18,551 nt of DNA from Deltaproteobacteria bacterium (GTDB lineage: Bacteria > Desulfobacterota > DSM-4660 > Desulfatiglandales > Desulfatiglandaceae). Both the position numbers and the translations under genes were made by a program. Below are positions 1 to 7,623 of this stretch, piece after piece. Each line of letters opens with the position of its first letter. Position 1 is the first letter of the stretch. Location: assembly GCA_018644785.1 (NCBI GenBank), contig JABGPV010000077.1, positions 1 to 18,551 on the forward strand, written 5' to 3'. Under the pieces are notes generated by a model that did no database searches, was not told the DNA's origin, and saw only the letters and a list, made by a program, of their open reading frames with translations.

Positions 1-865
1 TCTGACTGACCGAAAACACCAGTTCCCGGCCAATGCCGGGCCAGGTGAAAACCGTTTCCGTCAGCGCCCCTCCGTTGATGGAAAAAGCCAGGCTCAGCCC
101 GACGCTGGTGACCACCGGAAGCGCCGCGTTGGGGGCTGCGTGTTTGTTCCGAATCATTTTTTCATCAAGGCCCTTGGCCCTTGCCGTGAGGATATAATCC
201 TCTTTAAGGGTTTCCAGCATGGCGCTTCGCATAATCAGGAGATAAGCGCCGAAATGGATCAGAAACAGGGTGGAGAGCGGCAACACCATATGGTAGAGCA
301 CATCCAGCGCTTTGGTGATGAAACCGTTGTCAGGGTCCAGCCACACCTCCTCCGAGATCATCCCGTTTATGGGAAACCAACTGAATTTATAAGCAAAAAT
401 CCAGATCAGGATCAACGCGAGCCAAGGCAGAAAGAGCGTATGGGTCACCAGGGCCCCCACAGTCATGATGCTGTCGGTCTTTTTCCCTTTGTACCAGGAC
501 GCAATTTTGCCCAGGAAAATACCCACCAGGGCGGATAAAATAATGCCGGTGGTAAAGAGTAAAACCGTATTGGGCAATCGGGCCCATATAATATCCACCA
601 CCGGCTCCCCGTAGTGAAATGAATACCCGAATTGACCCTTAAAAAAATTCTTGAGGTATATGAGGTACTGTACTCCCAGGGGTTTATCCAGCCCCAGTTG
701 TACAATCAGACGTTCTGAATCTTCAGGTGTCATGTCCGGATCCACCATTCGGGAAACCGGGTCCCCCGGCGCCAGGCGGAACAGCAGGAACAGTACCGTG
801 AGGATCACAAAAAAAATGACGGTGATCTGGGCCAGCCTGCGGAGAATGTATTTTCTGAGTTCCAT
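1..865 (-). CDS. Peptide ABC transporter permease (DppB-like), 3' end outside the window
   Basis: The frame is open from an ATG at 865 to the left edge (288 residues seen), so the gene is incomplete at its C-terminus. It resembles the inner-membrane permease of dipeptide/oligopeptide/nickel importers. A first membrane helix lies at about residues 10-30, followed by the family-typical LAPGDP segment (31-36) and then the LGLDKPL segment (57-63). Further hydrophobic helices lie at about 100-118, 136-160, 192-212 and 250-268. The cytoplasmic EAA loop that contacts the ATPase is at about 216-249 (TARAKGLDEKMIRNKHAAPN). It follows the substrate-binding protein gene on the same strand, 80 nt downstream, with a palindromic repeat between them. 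The partner permease and ATPases are presumably past the left edge. The family is secure; the transported substrate is not known. Confidence 0.93.
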   Translation of the reverse strand, partial: MELRKYILRRLAQITVIFFVILTVLFLLFRLAPGDPVSRMVDPDMTPEDSERLIVQLGLDKPLGVQYLIYLKNFFKGQFGYSFHYGEPVVDIIWARLPNTVLLFTTGIILSALVGIFLGKIASWYKGKKTDSIMTVGALVTHTLFLPWLALILIWIFAYKFSWFPINGMISEEVWLDPDNGFITKALDVLYHMVLPLSTLFLIHFGAYLLIMRSAMLETLKEDYILTARAKGLDEKMIRNKHAAPNAALPVVTSVGLSLAFSINGGALTETVFTWPGIGRELVFSVSQ

Positions 866-898
866 GGCAATTCATCCGGACGAAAAGACGTAAGCACG

Positions 899-928
899 CT
901 CGTTCCCACGCTCCAGCGTAGGAACGAG
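899..928. repeat. REP-like palindrome between binding-protein and permease genes
   Basis: This is a 30-nt near-perfect palindrome with 14-nt arms (CTCGTTCCCACGCT at 899-912 and AGCGTAGGAACGAG at 915-928). The single mismatch becomes a G-U pair when read from the minus strand, the transcribed strand of this operon, so the RNA hairpin is intact. It starts 18 nt after the stop codon of the binding-protein gene. Repeats of this type, with GTTCCCACGCT arms, are common extragenic palindromes in many bacteria. Here it may protect the upstream mRNA or lower permease expression relative to the binding protein, as REP elements do in other transporter operons (inference). Confidence 0.75.
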
Positions 929-945
929 AAAACTGATACCCAAAT

Positions 946-2682
946 TTAAAGCGGTTTCAGCTGGCAGAAAGACCACAGGTTGCCAACCCCACCGAGCATT
1001 TGAACCCAACCCGTGAATTTGCCTTTCCGGGCGGCCTCAATCAGTTTTGGATTATACAGGGGCATGTAGGGTACATCACCCATGATGATCTTCTGCATTT
1101 CCCAGATGAGTTTTCGCCGTTCGTCCCGGTTCATGGTTTTCGCGGATTGGTTCGCAATTTTATCAAATTGCGGATTGTTATAACCGCTCATGTTCCAGCC
1201 TCTGCGCTTGTCGTTTGTTGAAATAAAAAAGTTTCTCAGATAATCGGGATCCAGGGACAGGCTGCCGTATCCCAGGATAAATGCATCGAAATCCCTGCGC
1301 ACTTTTACCTGTTCGATCAGTGCTCCGAATGCCATGGGTTTGGAATATGCGGGTATGCCCAACATTCTGAGCCATTCCTGCATCATCATGCCGCACATGG
1401 CGCGATGGGGGTCATAATCGGCGGGTGGCGTCAGGATGGTGAATTTCTCCATGAGCTTCCCGTCAGGCAACATGATGCCGTCGCCGTTAACCACATTCCC
1501 CGAGTTGTCGATGGGGGGAATCTTCCAGGTGTAACCGGCATCTGAAAGAATCTGGTAGGCTTTTTTGATTCGGCCTTCCCGGCTGAGCCCCACACCATAC
1601 TTTGGAACATCCGGGCAATACCAGAACGTGTTACCGGGAGGAATAATGGAATACATTTTCAAGCCATACCCCTGGAGGATCCGTTTGATGATAAAGTCTT
1701 CCCCCACCAGGGTTGCCGCGGCCCGCCGAAGACTGGCATCATTAAAGGGTGGTTTTCTCACGTTAAACCCGAGGTAATAAAGTGCACTTTTTTCGTTGGT
1801 GAAGACCTCCATATCAGGGTTCGCTTTCAGGTCTTCCATATATCCCGGCTGAATGCCCCACCAGAACATATCGATGCTCCCTTTCTTCAATGCCAGGATA
1901 GCGGCATCTGACGTACCATAGACCTTGAAAATGATCCCGTCGATGTGAGGTCCTAAAAGGTGTCCGCTGATGGTTTTGCCGGAGCCGAAAAAGATCTCGT
2001 TCTTTATCACGTAAATGTAGGCGCCCGACCGCCAGTCCTTTAACGTAAAAGGGCCGCTGCCGATGGGCTTCTTAACTTTGTGCCGCAAAAGTGTTCGAAG
2101 GGGCTTTTCCGTCCCTTTAGCCTTTTTGATCACTTCCTCCCATTGCTTTTTCTGTACAATGGGCGTGGTGAGCGATCGGGAGACAAAGATGGCATAGGGA
2201 CTTTCCAGATAGAATTTTATGGTTTGTTTGTCCGGGGTTTCAATTTTTTTGATAAACTTCCACTTGGAAATATATCGGGGCACTTTGAATTCCTGAATAA
2301 TACGCACGGTAAAGGCCACATCTTCGGAAGTCAATTCCGTGCCGTCCGACCACCTGGCAGGTTTGAGTTTAACCGTGTAGCAGAGATTTTTTGAATCAAA
2401 CTCAGGTGGTGCTGCCGCCAGCCAGGGAACCAACTCCAGCGTCTTGGGATCCCTCACATATAGGGGTTGATAGATCAAACCCAGGATTTTCAGTGACCAA
2501 CGATCACCGGCTCTCCAAATGTTCAAGGTTTTGGGCTCTTGCAAAACACCCATTTTGAGCATATCCGCGGCGGAAACTTTCGATACTGAAAAATGAAGAC
2601 TCGCCATCAGCATCAGGATACACAAAATCATTGTGATCCACGAACCAGACAATCTGTTTGTTTTTCCATTCATACGGCGCAT
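946..2682 (-). CDS. Peptide ABC transporter substrate-binding protein (DppA/OppA family, SBP_bac_5)
   Basis: The 578-residue product has a Sec signal peptide: a basic start, a hydrophobic core at about residues 15-33, and a VSAA cleavage region at about 36-39. There is no lipobox cysteine, so a soluble periplasmic protein is likely. The mature part has family 5 features, including an N-terminal MGVLQEPKTLNIW strand, the LAAAPPEFDSKNLCYTVKLK stretch with RWSDGTELTSEDVAFT shortly after, and a late segment ending in MGDVPYMPLYNP. Such proteins capture oligopeptides or related ligands for the DppBC-type permease encoded just downstream. The ATG at 2682 has AAGGATG ahead of it. The length is a little above the usual 500-560 residues. 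The ligand cannot be read from sequence. The gene is flanked on both sides by palindromic repeats. Confidence 0.93.
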   Translation of the reverse strand: MRRMNGKTNRLSGSWITMILCILMLMASLHFSVSKVSAADMLKMGVLQEPKTLNIWRAGDRWSLKILGLIYQPLYVRDPKTLELVPWLAAAPPEFDSKNLCYTVKLKPARWSDGTELTSEDVAFTVRIIQEFKVPRYISKWKFIKKIETPDKQTIKFYLESPYAIFVSRSLTTPIVQKKQWEEVIKKAKGTEKPLRTLLRHKVKKPIGSGPFTLKDWRSGAYIYVIKNEIFFGSGKTISGHLLGPHIDGIIFKVYGTSDAAILALKKGSIDMFWWGIQPGYMEDLKANPDMEVFTNEKSALYYLGFNVRKPPFNDASLRRAAATLVGEDFIIKRILQGYGLKMYSIIPPGNTFWYCPDVPKYGVGLSREGRIKKAYQILSDAGYTWKIPPIDNSGNVVNGDGIMLPDGKLMEKFTILTPPADYDPHRAMCGMMMQEWLRMLGIPAYSKPMAFGALIEQVKVRRDFDAFILGYGSLSLDPDYLRNFFISTNDKRRGWNMSGYNNPQFDKIANQSAKTMNRDERRKLIWEMQKIIMGDVPYMPLYNPKLIEAARKGKFTGWVQMLGGVGNLWSFCQLKPL

Positions 2683-2714
2683 TTGTCATCCTTTCTTCTG
2701 TTGAACCTTTGGGT

Positions 2715-2789
2715 TAGGGGCGAAGAACCATTCGCCCGTTATGTACGTCCAGTCCAGCACAGACAGGCGGACACAGGGGTCCGCCCCTA
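2715..2789. repeat. 75-bp double-hairpin palindromic element (MITE-like)
   Basis: The element is bounded by perfect 8-nt inverted ends (TAGGGGCG at 2715-2722, CGCCCCTA at 2782-2789). It contains two perfect 7-bp hairpins: GGGCGAA/TTCGCCC (2718-2737, 6-nt loop) and GGCGGAC/GTCCGCC (2766-2785, 6-nt loop). On the minus strand its first bases form the TAG stop codon of the ATP-grasp gene. It fills most of the gap between that gene and the binding-protein gene. It contains no ORF, so if mobile it would depend on a transposase elsewhere. The two RNA hairpins could also act as an mRNA processing site or partial terminator (inference). Confidence 0.75.
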
Positions 2790-3770
2790 CAGTTCCGAAA
2801 CCTTCTGCTCAATGAAATCGACCACCCTGGCTTCGATCTTTACCCCATCCAAACGGTTAATCCGTGGAATTCCTCCGGGGCTCAGACAATTGATTTCTAC
2901 CATCTTATTACCGATCACGTCAACCCCTACGAAAAACAGACCCTCTTTTCTCAAGCTGTCCCTGATCACCTGGCAGATGGCGCGATCCTGGTCCGTAATG
3001 TCATGTTTATAGGCCCGGGCGCCCGCGTGGATATTGGTTCGAAAATCCCCCTTGCTCGGTTTTCGCCGCATGGCGCCCACAATTTCCCCATTGAGCAAAA
3101 GGATCCGTACATCACCTTTTGTCTGAACTTCTTCCAGATATTCCTGGACCATGATCGGTTCCCGCTCCGGGTATGCCCGATAGGCCCGTACATAATAGTT
3201 GATCAGGGAATTCAGATTTTCCTGGTCCTTGAGGCTCACCTTAATCACCCCTTCGCCACCGTAGCGTTGAAGGGGCTTTACCACCATGGCACCGCCGAAA
3301 TTATTGATGATTTTTCTGAGGCGTGCCGGATCACGAGACACATGGGTCTCAGGAATAATCTCAGGGAAATTAAGGATATAGAGTTTGCTGTTGGCCCTGA
3401 TTTGACCCGTCGTGTTGTTGATCATAAACACCTTGTCGCTGACCGATGACAAAAACTCCATGGTTTGATAAACCATGGGCGGATTTTTTCTCAAAAAGAG
3501 CGCATCCAGATCAGCTATGGTCTCAAAAATGAGTTCATCTTTTTTGAGACAGTGTATCAACGAGCGCCAATTCTTTTTCATGGACAGATTCGGTGATACC
3601 GAGATATTGCGCATCCTGGCCACGACCTCGTTTTCCCGAATATAAATGTCATGAGGTTCCAGGAAGTAGACCGTATGCCTCCTTTGATTACATTCATACA
3701 TGAGATGACTGGTACTCTCATTTTCGGGATCTATTGAAATAAGGGGGTCCATCAAAAAAGCGATGTGCAT
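2787..3770 (-). CDS. GshB-like ATP-grasp ligase with RimK-type substrate loop
   Basis: The 327-residue protein follows the prokaryotic glutathione synthetase plan. A Rossmann-like N-terminus (MHIAFLMDPL; FLRKNPP at 92-98) leads into an ATP-grasp domain with ATP lysine K165 in VVKP, a glycine-rich loop GGEG (171-174), hinge QEYL (209-212), D220/R222, D284, and the metal-binding pair E292/N294 in EINCLSPGG. The loop GDFRTNIH (241-248) is the same as in the neighbouring RimK-like protein and differs from the GETRGN version of E. coli GshB. It should therefore join a carboxylate to an amine through an acyl-phosphate, but glutathione synthesis is not assured and no gshA is seen. The ATG at 3770 has AAGGAG ahead of it, overlapping the stop codon of the upstream ligase gene. 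The stop codon lies in the palindromic element. Confidence 0.85.
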   Translation of the reverse strand: MHIAFLMDPLISIDPENESTSHLMYECNQRRHTVYFLEPHDIYIRENEVVARMRNISVSPNLSMKKNWRSLIHCLKKDELIFETIADLDALFLRKNPPMVYQTMEFLSSVSDKVFMINNTTGQIRANSKLYILNFPEIIPETHVSRDPARLRKIINNFGGAMVVKPLQRYGGEGVIKVSLKDQENLNSLINYYVRAYRAYPEREPIMVQEYLEEVQTKGDVRILLLNGEIVGAMRRKPSKGDFRTNIHAGARAYKHDITDQDRAICQVIRDSLRKEGLFFVGVDVIGNKMVEINCLSPGGIPRINRLDGVKIEARVVDFIEQKVSEL

Positions 3771-3779
3771 GAAAACTCC

Positions 3780-4652
3780 TTAGTTTTTTGAAGTTACATA
3801 ATGGATGATCCGCTTCGCGATGTCTATGCCGGTGGCGCGCTCAAGCCCTCTGAATCCCGGTGAATAATTCACCTCAATCACTTTGGGCGAATCATTTTTC
3901 TGAAACATGATATCACAGCCCGAGATTTCAAGGGCGAGGGCACGGGATGATTGCACGGCCAGTCTCGAAAGACCCGGGCTCAGGGTCAGCAACCGTCCCT
4001 GTCCCGTGATATGAATGTTGGTCCTGAAATCCCCCGGATTTGGCTTTAAAGACATGGCCCCTAAAACCCGGTCTCCCAGCACAAAAGCGCGAATGTCTGT
4101 ACGACCTTCAGGCGGGATATATTCCTGAACCAGAATCCCCCGTGTGTTATCCATGAGATTGTTCATAACAAAAGAAGCGGTGGCCTGGTTCTCAACCAGC
4201 ATAACCCCGTTGCCCTGGCGGCTGCTGGGCATTTTGGCCACAACCGGATATCCGCCCAACTGTTCCACAGACCGTTCAAAACCTTCCCGGGTTACCACCA
4301 GGTAAGTGTCAGGAACACTGACACCTTGACTTGCCAGGCGTTGAAGGCCCATAAATTTGTTTCGCGCCATCAGTATCGATTCAAAACCATTGACCACTCT
4401 GGTTCCGGAAAGCTCAAAGTGCCTCACCGCCGACAGGGCATAGTCGTTGATGGTCGCCCCCACTCTCGGCAAAAGGATGTCCGGCAAATCAACCTCGGGC
4501 AATTTGACCGTCTGTTGGCCCTCTTGAATGCAGGAAAGACAATCCCTCGTATGGATGAGCGAAATCCTGTGGCCCATTTCAACCGCTGCCGCCATGAGCC
4601 TGCTGTTGGGGTGGTATGTTTCATCTCTTACGCTGAGAATGGCGACATGCAT
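3780..4652 (-). CDS. RimK-like ATP-grasp ligase (alpha-L-glutamate/amino-acid ligase family)
   Basis: The 290-residue protein matches RimK/LysX/MptN-type ligases over its whole length. It has N-terminal MHVAILSVRD, LPRVGATINDYALSAVRHFE (61-80), ATP-binding lysines K99 (ARNK) and K140 (VVAK), hinge QEYI (176-179), DIR (186-188), GDFRTNIH (207-214), D247, and metal ligands E260/N262 in EVNYSPGFRGLE. Members of the family form peptide bonds, for example adding glutamate to ribosomal protein S6, to cofactors or to a carrier protein. The true acceptor is unknown here. The start codon overlaps the stop codon of the radical SAM gene (TAATG), which implies translational coupling, and a second ATP-grasp gene follows 9 nt after its stop. 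Assignment to ribosomal RimK itself is not supported, because the context is metabolic. Confidence 0.85.
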   Translation of the reverse strand: MHVAILSVRDETYHPNSRLMAAAVEMGHRISLIHTRDCLSCIQEGQQTVKLPEVDLPDILLPRVGATINDYALSAVRHFELSGTRVVNGFESILMARNKFMGLQRLASQGVSVPDTYLVVTREGFERSVEQLGGYPVVAKMPSSRQGNGVMLVENQATASFVMNNLMDNTRGILVQEYIPPEGRTDIRAFVLGDRVLGAMSLKPNPGDFRTNIHITGQGRLLTLSPGLSRLAVQSSRALALEISGCDIMFQKNDSPKVIEVNYSPGFRGLERATGIDIAKRIIHYVTSKN

Positions 4653-6337
4653 TAGTGGATCATCCCTCCCATCTTTTTGAGTATGGGCTCTATTTCCAAA
4701 GAGGATGGACCGGCGGATGGATGTTCTCTCAAGGTCAGCTGCAACTGCCGTTTCAACCTGAAAAGCTCTTTTATATCCCCTTGTGCATACCCTTCACCCC
4801 TAAGCATTTTATAGATTTCTTCCACATAGGATTGGCCATCGGTAAAGCTTTCGGGGATCAACTCAATCATTTGCATCAGAAGGCGGGATGCTTCTACCGA
4901 ATCCATGGTCTCATGGGCCCATGCCAGACCGAGACCTCTCAGATTCAGCGCTTTGCGCTCCTCATGCACCAGGGTATTTGCGGTGTAATAGAAGAGATAG
5001 GGCTGATAATAAGGAAGACCGGTTTCGTTTATGAAATCAATGGTTTCAAAAAATGTATCGCGCGTTTCCCCCGGGTAACCGATAATAAAACTGCCGCGGC
5101 TGATAATGCCATGATCATTGAGCAACCCAATGGCGTCAAGAGACTGCTGACAGCTGAGGTGTTTATCCATATTATCCAGAATGGTCTGGCTCCCCGATTC
5201 CAGCCCCAGATCCACAAACTCACACCCCGACTGCTTCATCAGCTTTACGAGCTCGGGCGTCAAAGCGCTTGCGCGGGCAAAGGACGACCACGAAAATGAG
5301 AATTTTTCATGGATCATCATACGAAGAACCGCTTTAATTCGGTCACTTCTGGCGGTGAAGTTATCATCCGTAAACCGCACATGCCGGACGAAACCTAAAC
5401 TGTTGATGGCTTTCAGTTCCTGCCGAAGGACCTCCAGAGACCTGTAATTCACCTTCGGGAACAACCAGTGGTAAGTGCAGAAGCGACAGCGGTAATAGCA
5501 TCCCCGGCTGCTGTTGACCGGAAGGGTATGGCGCAGATAGGCTTTTGGAATTTCTTGCCAGTCAATGGCTGTCTCGTCCATGTGAATCTCTTCTTCAAGC
5601 CGGGCGGTGAAAGTCACACAGCCTTTTTCATCAAAATAGGCCAGGTTGGGAACGTTGCTTAAATCATCCCCCTTTTCAAGGGCTTTAAGCAGTTTTACAA
5701 GACTCTGCTCTCCCTTTGCCTCCACAACAAATGCATCCACTTTTTCGCGGAAGGTGGAGAGGAAAGTAAGGGTCCCTTTTGTGAGATTCTCCCCCGCGTG
5801 CATGACCTTTTTGACCAGCATGCCGCCGGCAATGACCGCAACATCGGGCGCCATGGTCTTAATTTTGGCGGCCATTTCCTTGATGTCGTTCATCAGGATA
5901 AAATTTGAGGAAATGCAGATCGCCAGGGGGGATTCATGAAGCAACCCCTCCAGGTCGCCCGTGGCATAGTTTTGAATGATAATGGGGTCGTATCCATGGG
6001 CCTTCAGGTATTGGTGCATATAAATGCCGTTTAAGGTTACCGTATTGGCCAGTGAATAGTGCCGGGTCACAGTGTCGGGGGCAATCTTCACAGGGCGGGA
6101 ATCGGCTCTCACATAATTCATGAGATCCAGCAAATCCATGTACCGCCCCTCCATAAACAACAGGGAGGCACGTGTATTTTCATGCACCTGTGCTTGCATG
6201 GCAGGGAGATCCAGGCCCGGAAACCGGTGCGACTGCCGTTTCGCTCTCTCGGCTGCACCCGCCATCCTCTGCTTCAACTGAGCATCATTGTTCAGGGGCT
6301 GATTCTGAGCTATAAAGATAACTTTCGGACGACTCAA
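4652..6337 (-). CDS. Radical SAM protein with cobalamin-binding-like N-terminal domain
   Basis: The product has 561 residues from a TTG start at 6337. That start is preferred because GGAGGTGG lies 8 nt ahead; a GTG at 6376 is in frame but has no ribosome binding site and follows a stop codon. Residues of about 95-215 form a Rossmann-like region typical of B12-dependent radical SAM enzymes (IYMHQYLKAHGYDPIIIQNY, then VAVIAGGMLV). No DxHxxG cobalamin motif is visible, so base-off B12 binding is doubtful. The [4Fe-4S] motif is C280/C284/C287 (RGCYYRCRFC), followed by GLESGS (378-383) and GYPGE (420-424). The C-terminal about 130 residues are not assigned. It heads the unit with the two ATP-grasp ligases. 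Substrate and reaction (methylation, ring formation or other) cannot be told. Confidence 0.85.
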   Translation of the reverse strand: MSRPKVIFIAQNQPLNNDAQLKQRMAGAAERAKRQSHRFPGLDLPAMQAQVHENTRASLLFMEGRYMDLLDLMNYVRADSRPVKIAPDTVTRHYSLANTVTLNGIYMHQYLKAHGYDPIIIQNYATGDLEGLLHESPLAICISSNFILMNDIKEMAAKIKTMAPDVAVIAGGMLVKKVMHAGENLTKGTLTFLSTFREKVDAFVVEAKGEQSLVKLLKALEKGDDLSNVPNLAYFDEKGCVTFTARLEEEIHMDETAIDWQEIPKAYLRHTLPVNSSRGCYYRCRFCTYHWLFPKVNYRSLEVLRQELKAINSLGFVRHVRFTDDNFTARSDRIKAVLRMMIHEKFSFSWSSFARASALTPELVKLMKQSGCEFVDLGLESGSQTILDNMDKHLSCQQSLDAIGLLNDHGIISRGSFIIGYPGETRDTFFETIDFINETGLPYYQPYLFYYTANTLVHEERKALNLRGLGLAWAHETMDSVEASRLLMQMIELIPESFTDGQSYVEEIYKMLRGEGYAQGDIKELFRLKRQLQLTLREHPSAGPSSLEIEPILKKMGGMIH

Positions 6338-6400
6338 GGGGGGGGCCACCTCCAAAAACGAAACGAACAACGGCACCTAATGGGCAACCGGACTGGCGGC

Positions 6401-6429
6401 ATGTTAGGGAAATGACAAAGCAAAGTCAA
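6401..6429 (-). promoter_or_regulatory. Predicted sigma70-type promoter of the radical SAM/ATP-grasp unit
   Basis: On the minus strand TTGACT (6424-6429) and TAACAT (6401-6406) are separated by exactly 17 nt. Transcription would start near 6394 and leave a leader of about 57 nt before the TTG at 6337. The radical SAM unit could therefore be transcribed separately from the TPR gene lying 127 nt upstream. Confidence 0.5.
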
Positions 6430-6464
6430 CAACAATGCAGTTTAGAGGCCCACAAAAAGTGCTG

Positions 6465-7481
6465 CTATGCATGAGCACCGTCAGACATGGAAAAGGTTTT
6501 GACCATGTCGGGATATTTATTGATGAGCTTTCTGGACTCCACGTAAATACGCGGGTCTTTGGGTTCCTTGCGGACCAGCATGGATAAAATTTCAATGGCT
6601 TTTTCCGGTTGCCCCCGCATTTCGTGGATCTTTGAAATGCCTAAGAAAGCATATTTGTCATACCCGATTGCCATGGCCTTCTTATAATTGGTCTCCGCCA
6701 TGCTGAGATCATTTAACCGAATGTAGGAATCCCCGATCCGGCTGAGACCTACCCTTCGGTCCATGCCGTTTTCCAGGGCTCTGTTCCAGGCGCCGATGGC
6801 GGATGTAAATTCTTTCTTTCCCCGCAGGCAGTCGGCCTTTCCATGCCACGCGTGTGAATTCCTGGGATTGATCTTGAGTGCTCGATCATAAAGATGGATC
6901 GCTTCTTTAAAAGCCCGCCTTTTCCGATGAATATTCGCCGCCGCCGTAAGGGCGATTACGGAATTGGGGGATGTCTCAAGCACCCGTTCAAAAAATTCAA
7001 GGGCTTTGTCATCCTCTTTTTCGCTGACCGCAATTTGACCCAGACCCATGAGGGCAAAGGCATCACAGGGATTCTTTTTGAGTGCCATAAAATAGTATTT
7101 TTTTGAACCCTCAAAATCTCCCTTTTTCTTCAGGCAATCGGCCACCCTCGTCATGGTCTTGTAATCATAGGGGCGAAGTTTCAGGCAGCGAAACCAGGCA
7201 TCAAGTGCTTTGTCCAGATCTTTCAATCCTCTGTGGGCATCCCCCACTCCCACGAGCGCATGCCAGTTATCACGTTCAACCGAAAGGCACTCTCTGTAAA
7301 AACCGATTGCCGCTTCAAAGGCCCGGGATCTTCGTTTAAGGTCACCAAGCCCTACAAGGGCATAGGTATTGTATCGATCCAGATTCAGGAGCTCTTGATA
7401 CGTTTCTTCAGCTTGTTTAAGTTTTCCTTGCTTTTTAAGTTGATGGGCCAGTTTTCCAAGATCCAACAGTCTCTTTTTCAT
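6465..7481 (-). CDS. Tetratricopeptide repeat (TPR) protein
   Basis: The 338-residue protein is built almost entirely of about eight to nine 34-residue TPR units. Examples are ALVGLGDLKRRSRAFEAAIG, ALMGLGQIAVSEKEDDKALE and AWHGKADCLRGKKEFTSAIG. There is no signal peptide or membrane segment, so it should be cytoplasmic. TPR arrays are protein-binding scaffolds, and this one has no catalytic domain. The ATG at 7481 has GGGAGG about 10 nt ahead. It lies upstream of the radical SAM and ATP-grasp genes on the same strand and diverges from the TrpF-fold gene. A role in holding partners of that pathway together is possible but is only inferred from position. Confidence 0.9.
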   Translation of the reverse strand: MKKRLLDLGKLAHQLKKQGKLKQAEETYQELLNLDRYNTYALVGLGDLKRRSRAFEAAIGFYRECLSVERDNWHALVGVGDAHRGLKDLDKALDAWFRCLKLRPYDYKTMTRVADCLKKKGDFEGSKKYYFMALKKNPCDAFALMGLGQIAVSEKEDDKALEFFERVLETSPNSVIALTAAANIHRKRRAFKEAIHLYDRALKINPRNSHAWHGKADCLRGKKEFTSAIGAWNRALENGMDRRVGLSRIGDSYIRLNDLSMAETNYKKAMAIGYDKYAFLGISKIHEMRGQPEKAIEILSMLVRKEPKDPRIYVESRKLINKYPDMVKTFSMSDGAHA

Positions 7482-7500
7482 TGGTTGTTATCCTCCCTGT

Positions 7501-7514
7501 ATCACTTTTGTGAT
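7501..7514. promoter_or_regulatory. Palindromic operator candidate over the TPR gene transcription start
   Basis: ATCACTTTTGTGAT is a perfect inverted repeat with 5-nt arms and a 4-nt centre. It overlaps the -10 box and the expected start point of the TPR promoter, a position suited to a repressor. The binding protein is unknown. Confidence 0.35.
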
Positions 7515-7541
7515 CATAGTCCCTCTGGTCCATCATGGCAA
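7513..7541 (-). promoter_or_regulatory. Predicted sigma70-type promoter of the TPR gene
   Basis: On the minus strand TTGCCA (7536-7541) and TATGAT (7513-7518), each five of six to consensus, are 17 nt apart. Transcription would start near 7506, about 25 nt before the ATG. Confidence 0.55.
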
Positions 7542-7623
7542 CCCGCAATTTTATGCTTTCCCATAGGAAAAAAATAAAATATGCTGGCGGCTCTTTATGG
7601 TAATTTACTGGAGGCCACGAACC

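Noticed and set aside
140..538. Plus-strand ORF of 132 codons over the permease
   Set aside because: It is opposite to a well-conserved permease frame with clear family motifs. It is a shadow frame with no recognisable protein.
7597..7623. Longer start of the TrpF-fold gene at 7597
   Set aside because: There is no ribosome binding site before 7597, and the extra residues precede the natural first beta-strand. TGGAGG sits properly before 7624.
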